Shown here piece by piece: positions 10,304 to 21,019 of a stretch of DNA of 64,000 nt; the first letter of the stretch is position 1, and each line of letters opens with the position of its first letter. The position numbers and the translations under genes are program-made. The notes beneath the pieces are model-generated. The model saw only the letters and a list, made by a program, of their open reading frames with translations, did not search any database and was not told the DNA's origin. Source of the DNA: Mesostigma viride (lineage: Eukaryota; Streptophyta; Mesostigmatophyceae; Mesostigmatales; Mesostigmataceae); NCBI GenBank assembly GCA_009746045.1, contig RPFO01000312.1:2663279-2727278 (forward strand), read 5' to 3'.

Positions 10304-12058
10304 TCAGTCGCTGTCCCAAAACTGTTCCTGCCACGAGATGCTGCACTTGCGCCCATCCAACAAACCCAGGCTCATCTCGGTGACGCCGCGGCAGAACTCG
10401 ACATGCAGCACCTGCAGCTCCCGACACCCTTTTGCCAGCTGCTCAATCCCTTTATCCGTCACCCCCTGGCAGCTTCCCACCGAAAACACCTCTAGCCGAG
10501 GACACGCCCGCGCCACCAACGCGACAGTCCTGTCCGTGATAGCCCCCCTGCTGTCCGATAAATCCAGCACCCGCAACTGCCTCCCCCTCTCCCGGATCAA
10601 CCCCGCCACATCACGGTCCGATAGCGCGTTATGATCCGCCTTTACCAGCCGTAGCTTGGTACAGAAACGCCCCAACGCCGACATCCCCCTCTCGTCGACT
10701 ATGCCCATCGAAGACATGTCCAAGTGCTCCAGTTTCGGACACCCCTCGGCCAGCGCCGCCAGCGCCTCCCCACCCTTGCACCCCGCGATGTCCAGAAACC
10801 TGAGATCGTGACACCTGGCGCCGATCGCGCCGATGCTGGCAGCCGTCACGCCCGTCTCTCGCATCGTGAGCTCGACCAGCCCCGGGCGTGTCTCCGCCAG
10901 CTGGCACACGCTGGCATCCGTCACCGCGCGGCATTCCCCCACATGCAGGTGCTTGAGCCGGGGGCATCTCGCCACGACCTCCTTGAGGCTGGCATCCGAC
11001 ACCTCACTGCACTGGCTCATGTCCAAATACTCCAGCTGCGGGCAGTTGTTCGCGACCGCCGAGATGCCCTCGTCGGAGACAGCTGTCCAAGTGACGACCA
11101 GACGGCGCAGCCCGGGACAATTCGCAGCAATGTCCTCAACGCCCGCGTCGCTCACGTCGCAGCAGGAGATGTCCAGCCAGCTGAGCCGGGGACAGCCCTC
11201 GGCGACCCGAGTAATGCTCGCGTCGGTCACCTCCGCGCACATGGACACATACAGATGCTCCAGCTGCGAGCAGCTCTCGGCCACCTGGGTAAGGCCGTCG
11301 TCCGTCACGCGCACATCCACAGCTAGCCTGCGCAACCGCGAGCAGCCCCTCGCGACCGCTATGACTCCCGCGTCGCCCACCCAGGCCCCGTCGGCGTAAA
11401 TCACCTCGAGCCGTTTGCAGTGATTGCCCAGCGCGACCAGGCTGGCGTCGCTGACTCGGTCGCATTTCGCGACTGCCAGCTTTAACAACCCCGGGCAGGC
11501 CTCCGCGATGGCGATGACACCGCGATCCGAGACCTTGCTGCAACCGGAGACATCGAGCCCTTCCAGACCCTGGCAGGACGCAGCGATCGCCACGAGGCCT
11601 TCATCTGTCACATCCAGACAGCTGGCCACGTTCAGGTAATTCAGACCCCGGTATAGTTGGGCGATCTTGTCCAGGGAGAAGTAGCCCCTGTCGATCTCGT
11701 GGTACTTGACCCGCCGCCAGGCGAGGGGCCATCGGTCCCTCTCCTGCCAGGGCTCCTCGTGATCCGCCCGCGAAGCCACACAGATCGTCGCAAGATTGGG
11801 GCATTTTCCCATGAGCCAAGCCAGCCCTTTCTTGCTGGGGCGGCAGCCCTCCCCGGCGATGTCCTCCCCAAACACCTTGGTCACGGTCAAAAGGGACGCG
11901 TCGGCCACGGCGAGAAAAGTGCGGCAGGTGCGCCGCAGCCGCACGCGCTCGGGGATGGACAGCATGCCCATCACGAGTTCGCCGATGTCAGGGACGGCCA
12001 ACACCTGCTCCAGGGTGACCTCATCGGGGGACGGGCCGGCACTATCCTGAGTGGACAT
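10304..12058 (-). CDS. F-box/leucine-rich-repeat protein (AMN1-like), intronless
   Basis: A 584-residue single-exon ORF. Residues about 16-62 (LEQVLAVPDIGELVMGMLSI and on to RRTCRTFLAVAD) resemble a weak F-box. From about residue 150 to the end run about 17 cysteine-containing LRRs of the pattern C-P-x-L-x-x-L-D-V-S-x-C-x-x-V-T/S-D-x-G/S-I/L-x-x-I/V-A, as in AMN1 and the FBXL/SCF substrate-receptor families. Such proteins usually present substrates to an SCF ubiquitin ligase; that role is inferred. The start MSTQDSAGPSPDEV is the only in-frame Met before the F-box-like part. The GC content and clean frame contrast with the repeat-laden DNA around it. Substrate and symbol cannot be assigned. 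Confidence 0.88.
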   Translation of the reverse strand: MSTQDSAGPSPDEVTLEQVLAVPDIGELVMGMLSIPERVRLRRTCRTFLAVADASLLTVTKVFGEDIAGEGCRPSKKGLAWLMGKCPNLATICVASRADHEEPWQERDRWPLAWRRVKYHEIDRGYFSLDKIAQLYRGLNYLNVASCLDVTDEGLVAIAASCQGLEGLDVSGCSKVSDRGVIAIAEACPGLLKLAVAKCDRVSDASLVALGNHCKRLEVIYADGAWVGDAGVIAVARGCSRLRRLAVDVRVTDDGLTQVAESCSQLEHLYVSMCAEVTDASITRVAEGCPRLSWLDISCCDVSDAGVEDIAANCPGLRRLVVTWTAVSDEGISAVANNCPQLEYLDMSQCSEVSDASLKEVVARCPRLKHLHVGECRAVTDASVCQLAETRPGLVELTMRETGVTAASIGAIGARCHDLRFLDIAGCKGGEALAALAEGCPKLEHLDMSSMGIVDERGMSALGRFCTKLRLVKADHNALSDRDVAGLIRERGRQLRVLDLSDSRGAITDRTVALVARACPRLEVFSVGSCQGVTDKGIEQLAKGCRELQVLHVEFCRGVTEMSLGLLDGRKCSISWQEQFWDSD

Positions 12059-13750
12059 GCCTTCGGGAATGATTTGCGGTTGTTGAGGAGCGAGGGTGAT
12101 GCTTGTGACCGGGCGGACTAGATGACGACAGACTCGACAGGAAGACTTGAAGGGAGAGAAAGTGCCGTGAAGGATTCTCTAGATGGCAGAATACAGGGTC
12201 CTGAAACGCAGCCGGGTGGTTTCAATCCAAAGTGCAGCCTGATTGGATGGCTTCAATCCACTAGGCCGGCGGGGTTCGTTCCACCGCCGTGCCGAGTTCC
12301 CATGAAGCAGCCACAGATGTCTACTGCTGAGTAAAAATGGTTCCTGCGTCTCTTATCTGACTCGTCTTCCAGCTCTGTGCTGTCTTCCCGCTCTTTTTTC
12401 AGATCAATTGTCGCTAGAACTGGTTTCTGCGTGGCTAACAGTAGTTCCTGCGCGTGCATGCCAGGGGGAAGGAGCATGACAAAGACGTTCAGCAAAGAAC
12501 GTATATCACAGCCCACGGGGGATATCACAGGTGTGCGGGTAGTCCCAGGTTGTTGACCGCACGTGATTGGTCACTCCCACTGTCATCGCCACCATAAACC
12601 AACCATGGACCCAGCCTGAGGACGCTGTGGCAATGCCAATATGCCGAGGACGATATGCAGGAGCATTGCCTAGGACTAAGGAATGCGAGCCCTTCACGTA
12701 TTCACGCCTTGGTGAAAAGCCACTTAATCGGTGAATTGCATTGGGCAAGGTAGCAAGAACGAGGGAAATAAGTGCCCATGCATGCTTGTATGTAATGAGG
12801 AGCCGATTCCTATAGCGAAGGCATCAAGAAAGGTTGACTGTGGTGTGCAAGGGAACAAAAACGTCGAGAGGGTGAGAGATCACTTAAAGCTTACGTACCC
12901 GGTCGTGATTCACGTGAAAAACCGATAACGTACTTATGTGGACACGGAGTATAAGAACGTCACGTTTGTTCCCAGGATATCAGAGCAAAATGCCAAAAAG
13001 CTCACCTGTAACGCCCCGCGCGAGACTTTTCGCAGAAGCCCTCTAGAGGTCTGACGCCACAAAAAAGCAACCGTCGCTAGCCGGCGAAATAAAGTCCCTA
13101 GGACACGTCGTTTCAGCGTGCGCTTGGCAAAGGTACTACTTCACTAACCGCGCTTATTGTGCAAGCATTCGTGCGCTCCTTCGACTACGTCGTCGAGCTC
13201 CTCACGTTGGATTCCTCTATGTAATTATCGCTATCGGCGTCATGAACCCCGAGTGTGGAATTTCAACCCATAACATGCAGTCATGCACTTTAGTCTGCAG
13301 GCATGATTATGCCCTCAGGCGACAGCAACGAAGTATAAGCCAACTATAAACGCGATGGACGTGCCGACTAAACGCGCCGTGCTCGCATTTCGCAGAAACG
13401 TTAACCTCGGGGCTCCACTTCGGAGTTCGGAGCCAGGGCTGCCAGGCTCGGAGCCTTGGACTTCGGAGCAACCATACTGAAGCGGTCGCCAAGCGAAGTA
13501 TCTGCAAAAAGGCTAAAGTAACTAATAACGTCAGCCTACTTCAGCAGACTGCACCCTGCCGTAACTACCGTACTGAAAAGAATCATCGGAATGCATGCGC
13601 GAGTGGGCCAGGCCAGGCAAGCTGGCCAGGCAAGCTTACCCAGTTTTCCGCGCGAGCTTATACGTGCAAGTTCGCGCGAGTTTTCATGCGTTGTTGTTGC
13701 GAACGCCGCACATTGGCAGCAGAGATTTTTTTCATGCGTATTGTAACTAG
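12059..13750. other. Intergenic DNA upstream of the F-box gene
   Basis: No convincing gene. The first few hundred bases are the presumed promoter side of the minus-strand F-box gene, with a minus-strand CCAATC near 12241. The rest has short unconserved ORFs and a locally repetitive stretch at 13420-13480 (CTTCGGAG, GGAGCC copies) and at 13605-13640 (GGCCAGGCAAGCT copies). Confidence 0.5.
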
Positions 13751-13754
13751 ATGG

Positions 13755-13935
13755 GGGCATGGTGTCTAGATGCTGTTGTGTATGCTGTAGTTGGTAAAAT
13801 CTTTGCAAGCCAAGGCCTTCTCCAGTCACACTTTTTTTGGGGGGGGACAAGAGGAATGTGTCGATGAGTTGCAGACTGGGTTTAGAAAAGGAAGAGGGTG
13901 CCTTGACAGCATTTTCACTAGGCTTGACGCAGGAA
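13755..13935 (+). pseudogene. LINE reverse transcriptase fragment
   Basis: In two adjacent frames the DNA reads VGKIFASQGLL and then DELQTGFRKGRGCLDSIF, the conserved fingers region of non-LTR reverse transcriptases (usual form Q-x-G-F-R-K-G-R-x-x-x-D-x-I-F). No YADD or other RT motif follows, so it is a short relic. Confidence 0.7.
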
Positions 13936-14364
13936 TCAGGATGGATGACCGAAGTTCATTTTCAGCAAAGCTGTCAACAATGATCAACATCGTCGCTACC
14001 TTGCTGCGCATGCATGCATAGATACGACAGATAACTGGCTTTTGGCTCGCAATGCTTTTCTTGGTGCCTGCCAATACTCGTAAGGTACTGAAGCATTTGC
14101 ACGGCTTTTGACCTAGGCTCGTGCGCTAGAAGAACTGACGAAGCAAGGGTTTGTTGGGCTGGTGGAAGAAATACCCGCGCGGTGAAAAAAATACACACGG
14201 TATCTTGCTGGCCAGAATTTCATCCCTTTAAGGTTCTCGCGGAGAAACATTTTGTATTCAATACAAGGCTTACGATGCCATCCTGGACCAGGTGATAATT
14301 GTTTCAGAAATTCAGTTAGCTCCAAAAGTAAGGGACGCCCTTTCCGAATTTCACTCGGCTTATA

Positions 14365-14877
14365 TTGCCGGCTAGCAGAACCTGCCGGCCGCGGGGTTTC
14401 AAGTCCGCAATGGACAAAAGCTTGGAAGGCGTGCGCGACCTTCAGTGGGAGAATATCATGGAAGTGGCGCGGAGGAAGGGCGCAATTTATGGCATGGCTT
14501 ACTCGCGAACTCCCCAACTTGGAGGTGTTGTCTCGATCTTTGGTCGCGGGCCGAGCATGAGCGACCCTGGCAGGGAAAGTCGCTTCACGTTACTCCGGCT
14601 ACCAGCCACGTCTGTATTCAACCATTCCGCGGATATAATCGTGGATCCGAGGGCTATTCCGGTGGAAGCCATTGCAAGATTTCATCCACGTTACTTGAAC
14701 GCTAGCGTGGCAGGGCGGCCACATATAGAAGGACATTCCGCGGCGCTGGTGGCTGCATCCTCTAGTCTAGAGGCTTGGAGCTTGTGGACTGTCGTCAGCG
14801 GCTGCGACGTTACCGATACAAGCATGCTCCTATCGGCGGCGATGCTACCGTTACCAGGGCATGCTCCCGCCTACTGA
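14365..14877 (+). CDS. Hypothetical ORF, 170 aa
   Basis: An uninterrupted frame with mixed amino-acid composition (for example GAIYGMAYSRTPQLGGVVSI). I recognise no family. There are no flanking introns or partner gene to support it, and the reading frame upstream contains a stop, so it may be chance or an exon of an unseen gene. Confidence 0.22.
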   Translation: MPASRTCRPRGFKSAMDKSLEGVRDLQWENIMEVARRKGAIYGMAYSRTPQLGGVVSIFGRGPSMSDPGRESRFTLLRLPATSVFNHSADIIVDPRAIPVEAIARFHPRYLNASVAGRPHIEGHSAALVAASSSLEAWSLWTVVSGCDVTDTSMLLSAAMLPLPGHAPAY

Positions 14878-15029
14878 GTATTGGCAGCATACGCGTGTTT
14901 TCGGCTGAGGGTGGATCATTGTGGAGTCTTAACTAGAGGTAAGGACCATCACGGATGCAGGCATAATACTGTGGCTGCTCAAGGGCTGCCGGCTATGAGG
15001 GTGTAGCTATAATGCGGCAGCTAGAGCGC

Positions 15030-15345
15030 GCCTAGAGTGTGGCGAGAGCGTGGCTGGAGTGTGGCCAGAGTGTGGCTAGAGTGCGGCTGGAGTGTAGATA
15101 GAGTGTGGCTAGAGTATGCGTGAGCGCACGTGGCTTGAGTGTCGCTTGAGTGTGTCCGAGCACGGCCTTTTGTGTGGGGCTAGAGTGGGGCTAGAGTGTC
15201 GCTAGAGCGTGAGCGACTGGCTGGCGTGTCGCTACACTGTGGCTGAAGATTGTAGCTAAAGTTTAGCTAGAGTGTGGCTATCTACTGTGGCTAGAGTGAA
15301 GCGAGAGTGTAGCTATAGTGTAGCTAGAGTCGTCGAGGCAAGCAG
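15030..15345. repeat. Degenerate short tandem repeat (TGTGGCTAGAG type)
   Basis: About 25 diverged copies of a 10-12 bp motif around GTGGCTAGAGT, with point changes and length variation. It is old compared with the homogenised arrays in the VPS13 introns. Confidence 0.75.
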
Positions 15346-15783
15346 CACATTGTAAACTAAATGCTGCAAGTGCGCTCCTAGTGGCTATTTCAAACTGCAC
15401 CGGGCACAAGTACTGCACACTATATATTTGGTAAAAATTTACCAAAATAATGTGAGCATCATTAATTGCTCATACAGCGCACTTCCACTGGACCACCCGC
15501 CCGTCTGCCGCATGGCCGGTCAACCAGCAACATCCTTGGATTACATACAAGCCGTAAACTGCAGAAGGTGTGTTGCCTTACATATACGGTAAAATTAGTA
15601 TAGTGTAGGGCTCTGAGGCGGCGTGGGACGTCACACGTGAGCCGTCAGACGTGAGATTTACACGACGTCAAGACGTGAGACGACGTGCAGACTGAGGTCA
15701 TATATAAACTAAGTTGAACTGTGAGGTCATGACAAGGTCTGACGAGTGCAGGCTCAGGGTAGGCCTTATATATTAAAGTTTTA
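15346..15783. other. Non-coding stretch
   Basis: AT-rich sequence with TATATATTTGG near 15420 and a CACGTGAG/GACGTGAG-rich patch at 15630-15690 (several ACGT cores). No gene seen. Confidence 0.45.
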
Positions 15784-15906
15784 TTACTGGCCTTAAGTAA
15801 GTAAGTAAGTAAGTACTTGCATGTCATGCCCAAACGGAGTACTATGCAAATCTCATTAGAAAAAATAATTACACAAAAGTTTAAACAAATATCGTCTGCA
15901 TCATTC
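15784..15906 (-). mobile_element. SINE-like short insertion with AAGT tail, copy B
   Basis: Five AAGT units at 15794-15815, then the shared core (TACTTGCATGTCATGC, GGAGTACTATGCAAATCTCA, AAAAATAATTACA, AAAGTTTAAACAA, ATCTGCATC-like end). It is the longest tail of the three copies. Minus-strand orientation is inferred from the tail. No pol III A/B boxes are obvious to me, so it could equally be a LINE 3' end. Confidence 0.68.
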
Positions 15907-16285
15907 CTCAACCATTAAGGGGAGGGTCCCATGGAAATGTATCAAAACTGAAGCCCCCTAATAACTACAGAAATGCAACTGACAACCACTGAATGATGTT
16001 TGGGGACCATAAACATGATGTTTGGGCATGCATACCACCACTTGTTGGGGGTACTACCCCCAGCCATACACCGGCTATGAGCTAAAAATAGAAAAAAACG
16101 CTGTCCGGGGCACATCTTGCCCAGAACAGTGGGAGAACCAGTTGCATGAAAAAAGTAATACCCATATAAAAATGTCATGGGACATGGTTTCTACCTAATT
16201 GGATCAACAAAATCAGCACATCCCTTTGAGTTATTAATTTTTGGGCCAAAAATACGCTTTTTTAGGCGGGGCGTCCCCATACACA
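15907..16285. other. Non-coding stretch left of ORF1 copy 3
   Basis: No gene. It has duplicated phrases (AAACATGATGTTTGGG) and a short palindrome TTTTTGGGCCAAAAA near 16239. Confidence 0.4.
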
Positions 16286-17927
16286 CTCATAACACATTAA
16301 TTAATTAATTAATTAAAATCATAGCTCCGTGGGGAGCATATGTAACACATAGCCCTGAGAAAGGGGCATCTATGGGTTTGTAATACAATCAGGGCGACAA
16401 CCTGCAGGTGTAGGATGTACAACTATCACCTGCTCTGGGTGCACTAGGTGCACCTGCACCTCCATGATGGTTCATGCCTCCTAAACAAGCACAGGCACCC
16501 AGGGGGGGCTTGAGGAGAGGGCCTAGAAGGCCTGCATGACATATGGGGTGGAAGGTATGTGGCTAGGCTATAGCTAGGGTACACATGGCCTCTCAGCAGG
16601 GAGTAACTCCCTGCATGGGCAAAGCATGACTCGACATTGCTACGGCTATTGCAAGGGCGGGTGTGGGCCCATCACGTAGGCATACATGGCCACGTCACTA
16701 AGCTTTCTAGTCTACACTACTGCTATATATTCCCTAGGCTGGGGTGGCTGGGGTGGCTGGGGTTGCAGGGGTCGCCTGCCAGGGCTTGTGGGCGACGTAG
16801 ATGTCCGCCCCCTTCCAGTAGACCGGCTTCTGCCCCGCCGTCTGCCGAAGCTGGAGGTAGGTCGGCCATAACTCCCGTCGCCGTTGTTGCTGTGTCAAGG
16901 TCAAGTCGTCGTCCAGCGTGTAGGCGGTCCCCCCAAGCCGCTTGCGACACTTGAGGAACTCCATCTTATCCGCCATGGTGTCGAAGGTGAGGAGCAAGGG
17001 GGAGGGGCCGGCCTTACCCCGCGAGCGGGGAAGGCGGGTCACCCCCCGCGGCTTGCCCTTACCAGTGATAGCCATGGGGACAAGGATTTTGTTCTCAAAC
17101 GCCAGGGCAAGGGTCTCGGAGGTCTCGTCCTGCAGCGGGTCGAAGTGCTTGACTATGACGTTAAGGCTGCGCTTGGCGAGCTCGGCCTCCTCGCGGAGGT
17201 CCAGCGTCTGCTGCTGAAGCTGGGCGGCGACGGCGGAGGTGGTGGAGGTGGCGTGCTGCTTCAGCATGTCCGCCCAGGTGGTGATGGGAGGAGCATCGCC
17301 GGCAGGGCCAGCAGGGGCTGGCCGAGCGGCGATGTCCTTCACCGCCTGGGCAGTGATGCCGGCGGTGTTCTGCAAGCATTCGATGGCGATGGCATTGTCC
17401 TGCAGGCGCTTGTCGATGGCGAGGAGCTGGGCGGTGAGGGCTTCGGTTGTGGTGGAGGTGGCGGCGAGGAGCTTGGAGGTGGCGGTGGTGGTGGAGGAGA
17501 GGAGGGGAAGCTCGGCAGCCAGCGTGCCGCCCATGGCCGCCACATCTGCGGCCAGGGGTGTCACGTGCTGTGCGATGGCCTTGTTGATGAGGGAGCGAAT
17601 TTCGGAGGTGGAGGGGGGGGCCCAGATCTCGGCGACAGAGCGCCCGAGGAGGCAGCAGAGGGCGAGGAGCTGAAGGCGGGGGCGGGAGTAGCGGGACCCG
17701 CGATCCGGGTCAAAAAAATCACCACGGGCAGGCGAAATGATGCGACGTTGGACGTAAAAGTGCTTGCACAGGGCAAGAAGCGAGGTGCGCGTTCCGAAGA
17801 ACACGGCGTTCATAAACTGGATGGGATCTGCTTGGCCTTGTGTCCACCAGGCAGCTGATTTGGCGTCAAAGTCGATTTCTTTCCAGCCCGGCTCATCAGG
17901 GGGCGGATCCTCATAACACATCAATTA
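16286..17927 (-). mobile_element. ORF1-only LINE-like element, copy 3, with target-site duplication
   Basis: The body is about 16301-17909 on the minus strand. It is flanked by the direct repeat CTCATAACACATYAATTA (16286-16303 and 17910-17927), differing at one base, which is a long target-site duplication of the LINE type. Minus-strand order: 5'-truncated ORF1 (17909-16734), about 420 bp of 3' sequence shared with copies 1 and 2, then a TTAATTAATTAA tail. It has no RT, no endonuclease and no long terminal repeats. It resembles mammalian HAL1 (half-L1) elements, which keep ORF1 only. An alternative is a family whose ORF1-type gene lies 3' of the RT gene, with every copy here 5'-truncated. Confidence 0.85.
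16734..17924 (-). CDS. L1-ORF1p-like RNA-binding protein, intact frame in a truncated element
   Basis: 396 codons without interruption. In order: an N-terminal region (PGWKEIDFDAKSAAWWTQGQ, FFGTRTSLLALCKHF), a Ser/Thr/Ala linker, predicted helices (LLAIDKRLQDNAIAIECLQN; LQQQTLDLREEAELAKRSLN) that probably form the trimerising coiled coil, an RRM-like part (PLLLTFDTMADKMEFLKCRK), and LDDDLTLTQQQRRRELWPTY with KPVYWKGADIYVAHKPW as the C-terminal RNA-binding domain. The last 12 residues are repeats of ATP. The apparent start (MMCYE) lies in the target-site duplication, not in the element, so the native N-terminus is missing. Known ORF1 proteins bind LINE RNA as chaperones. The clean frame suggests recent insertion. 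Confidence 0.75.
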   Translation of the reverse strand: MMCYEDPPPDEPGWKEIDFDAKSAAWWTQGQADPIQFMNAVFFGTRTSLLALCKHFYVQRRIISPARGDFFDPDRGSRYSRPRLQLLALCCLLGRSVAEIWAPPSTSEIRSLINKAIAQHVTPLAADVAAMGGTLAAELPLLSSTTTATSKLLAATSTTTEALTAQLLAIDKRLQDNAIAIECLQNTAGITAQAVKDIAARPAPAGPAGDAPPITTWADMLKQHATSTTSAVAAQLQQQTLDLREEAELAKRSLNVIVKHFDPLQDETSETLALAFENKILVPMAITGKGKPRGVTRLPRSRGKAGPSPLLLTFDTMADKMEFLKCRKRLGGTAYTLDDDLTLTQQQRRRELWPTYLQLRQTAGQKPVYWKGADIYVAHKPWQATPATPATPATPA

Positions 17928-19134
17928 GGCCTAAAAAGTAATAGTCAAATTCTGTCATGACCATAGAAGGCACTGTCAAAGTTTGGTGGCATTCTGAGCT
18001 CAGCTGTAGCAGTTATTAATTTTGGCAGTTGGCCACCTGTGCAGACGCTAAGGAAGGCATTAGTGAGTATTATGGCACACTATAACACTTCCTATGCCAT
18101 CCAAAAGCTCCTGACCATGCCCAATTCGACCACAATGTACAAGGAGGTGGCTGGGCACGTCATGTGCCCTTGCCTTACCTCGACACGGGCAACCTGTTGC
18201 GTGTGTGCACAACAATGAGGCAGGTAGCTCTACATGCCTAGCCGACACTTCTAAAGCATATTCCAGGTTTATGGTGTGGGCATCATCCCAAAACCAAGCT
18301 CAAACACACCCTAGAAAGCCATATCCACTAATTGCCCAACAAGGGTAACAACAGACAGTCCACAGAGAAAGCAGAATTATCATACATGCTGATTGCCAAG
18401 GCTTCTCACCATGGTTACCTTGCCTTGCTAGCATATGAATTAGGGCTCTCCCATTTTAGTGGGAGAAAGGCCAACAAGACAACGATAACCCCTACCTACG
18501 CGCAGTTCCACCCATGCAGTATGCCCCTCAGAAAACCACTGCCACCTTTCTTTCCAGCGCAATTGTTTGCCAAGAAACAAACTCAAGCTTGTGAGCCTCT
18601 AACCACAATGAAGCCTCTGCTAAGAAAGGCCGCGTCAATATTCACACAAAACTGAGTGCTGTTAGCAATCTCCTTCCAAGAAACCACTCAGCAAATCCCT
18701 GACAACTTGACGATATGCCACGGTCACGCTTTGACACGTCCCAGCCATGCAACGTACATAAGAACCACTGAAAGGTGCCATGAATCTGGCGATGCGCAGC
18801 ACGGAATGGCATTATACCTGGCGCTAACTGCACGGAAAAAAGCCAAAAACTTGCGTTGATAACCCATAAAGGAAGCGAAACATTCATAGGGTCACGTTGA
18901 TCACACGATCGTACCATTACCGGAATTGTCCTTCGCCCAGCGGCGCAAGAAAGAACGGCCTTCCATGGAATAATAAGACGTGCATCCCGCGAGCCTGGGA
19001 GAGTGTCTTACCGATCATGACGGAAATCTTGCCGAAACCCAGCAAATTTTTTAAAGCTTTACCAATAACAATTTAAACGCATCCTCGACGCTAGGTAAAG
19101 CCCATAAAACCTGACAATCACCGCCGCCAGCGTG
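17928..19134. other. Non-coding stretch
   Basis: Short unconserved ORFs only, the longest at 18332-18655. No family recognised and no tandem array. Confidence 0.45.
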
Positions 19135-19440
19135 CATTCTAATTTATTCCTCTCGACGAAAACATCAGATTGGACCCCCGTGGCGATGGTCATCAATAAA
19201 ATCATCGACACTGCAAAAAACGCGAACTCCGCTACGAAGTAGTATCATTTACTCATCGTCTTTAAGATTCGTTCAGTTTCTCTGCATTCCACGAGCTATC
19301 TTTTTCTACTCTGCCTGAAAGCACGTCGCCATGGCCAGCTCCGGTAGGGGTGCGCGCACCGTGCACCACTTTTTCACGGTACGGACGGGTACCGCGAATT
19401 TTTCGGCGCCAAAAATATTCGCGCCGGGACCGTCCCCTTA
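19135..19440. repeat. Dispersed palindromic repeat, copy 2
   Basis: Uninterrupted counterpart of 9518-9898. The palindrome is imperfect here (CGCGAATTTTTCGGCGCC followed by AAAAATATTCGCG, 19396-19430). It is directly followed by the stop codon of the minus-strand ORF 19445-19882, which may mean the repeat is the end of a transposon encoding that ORF. Confidence 0.65.
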
Positions 19441-19444
19441 AGCA

Positions 19445-19882
19445 CTAGATGGGGATGTAATCCTCATCCGAGCTGTCCTCTACTGTAATGGCAGACGAGG
19501 CGGTAGTGTAGCGGCTATCCTCAGGGCCAATAACCTCCACCTGCGGACTTCTACCCTGGCTAGCAACGGGCCGCGGGGCCCGTGGGGAGAAAACAGGAGC
19601 ATACCCCTCAGGAAGGTGCTTATCGCAGATGGCAGCCCATTTCTCCGTGTCAATCATGCGGGCGCGGAGTACAGATAGTCCCAGAAGCCCTGCATCTTCA
19701 AGCAGTTGTGTCACATAGGTCCGGGTCGCGCCGCACCGGTGCCGGGCGCGCGCAAGTTTGCCAGTGGGTTGCGATGGGACAAGGGGACCCTGCAATAGGA
19801 GGAGGTGTCTACCTGGTTGGCCCGTCTTTAGTCGGCCACAACTTTTTTTGCTTTTTTGACCCCCAAAAATGAAAAAAATCAT
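19445..19882 (-). CDS. Hypothetical ORF, possibly the 3' exon of a transposon gene
   Basis: 145 codons. The C-terminal 105 residues look protein-like (RTYVTQLLEDAGLLGLSVLR, MIDTEKWAAICDKHLPEGYA) and end in an acidic tail (EDSSDEDYIPI). The first part (MIFFIFGGQKSKKS) looks like read-through of non-coding DNA; an acceptor in the Lys-rich stretch near 19840-19850 would give a better start. Family not recognised. The stop lies next to the palindromic repeat. Confidence 0.35.
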   Translation of the reverse strand: MIFFIFGGQKSKKSCGRLKTGQPGRHLLLLQGPLVPSQPTGKLARARHRCGATRTYVTQLLEDAGLLGLSVLRARMIDTEKWAAICDKHLPEGYAPVFSPRAPRPVASQGRSPQVEVIGPEDSRYTTASSAITVEDSSDEDYIPI

Positions 19883-21019
19883 AACTCCTAGACCACAACT
19901 CCAAATACCCTCAACCCAGGTGCTAGGAACATCTACACTTCAAGGGCTTTCAGAATATGCAATAATATCACTGGTTTATCAAGGCATTTGGATGATAGCT
20001 TCAGCCAAAGTTGGCCAAAAGACGATCGTTTCCGTGCAAGAAAAAGTATACCCCCCCATTTTTCTCAGGGGGGGGTCAGAAACCTCAATACCAACATTGG
20101 ACAATTTAGTTGGATAGTCCAATGGTCCTTTCCTTTGGTCAAACCACCCGGATACCCCGTTTGACATGTATAATGCACGCGTGTACATGTGTGGCTTACG
20201 CGCGCGCAAACAGCCAACTATGCCATGCCATACAATGAAGCAATATAATTGACCACAATAGACTGCCAAACATGCTGGAATACAAATATGACGCCACCTT
20301 GCACTCACTGAACGGTATCCCCCAAAGAAATGCCACAAATTGTACAACATAATGGCTAACACCCCTCCTTGAGCAGGCATGGAAGGCTGTTGCAATTACC
20401 ACTAATGCATCCACCATAAGACATGCATGAACGTACGAGTTTCCATACAAACAACACGAAAACGCATTGCCGTACCTGCCTTGATTATGACCTGGCCGGG
20501 TTCCGCTGGCCGACATGCTCATACGTCACGGATACTAATGCTAGTGGCAGAGGCGGCCACAGCTGCTCTATCCATCCTTCCGTCATCGTTACCATGTTGT
20601 TTATCTATGCAAAGATGACGTCTAACGCGTCCACATTCCCAGCAAATGGTGCCGCGGACTTTCGCAAAACATTGGAAGGCCCAGGCAGACGGAAGCTACC
20701 AAGAAACCAAAAAGAAACCGGCGATACCAAAGGGGACGTCTCGTCTGATGGTGACGACCAAGACACAGGTAATAACCACTGCGTATTTTCCCAATTCCTT
20801 GAATCTGATCATTCTTGACGTACCAAAATAATGCATCGTCGTTCAGGGGTCATCATCTGACCCATTTCAAGCAGCGGAACCCGAAATTTCCACCAAAATG
20901 GCGCGTTGACAGCCATATCTCGCTATGCGCGCGCTCAACGGTAAGAAATGTTAGCAAATGTCACGTGACCACCAATAAAATGCACGAGGTATTTACTGGG
21001 CTATGGTGCAATTACCTGG
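19883..21019. other. Mostly non-coding; one candidate first exon
   Basis: An ATG at 20615 opens 51 codons (MTSNASTFPANGAADFRKTL... QDTG) ending at a GTAATA donor at 20769, which could be a first exon, but I find no continuation. The rest has only short ORFs. Confidence 0.3.

Noticed and set aside
10629-12121. Long plus-strand and alternative minus-strand ORFs over the F-box/LRR gene
   Set aside because: GC-rich shadow frames of the LRR repeats; they lack conserved pattern.
14230-14345. YKAYDAILDQVI phrase considered as an RT palm motif downstream of the 13.8-kb RT fragment
   Set aside because: The surrounding residues do not follow RT spacing and stops intervene; similarity limited to KAYDAI.
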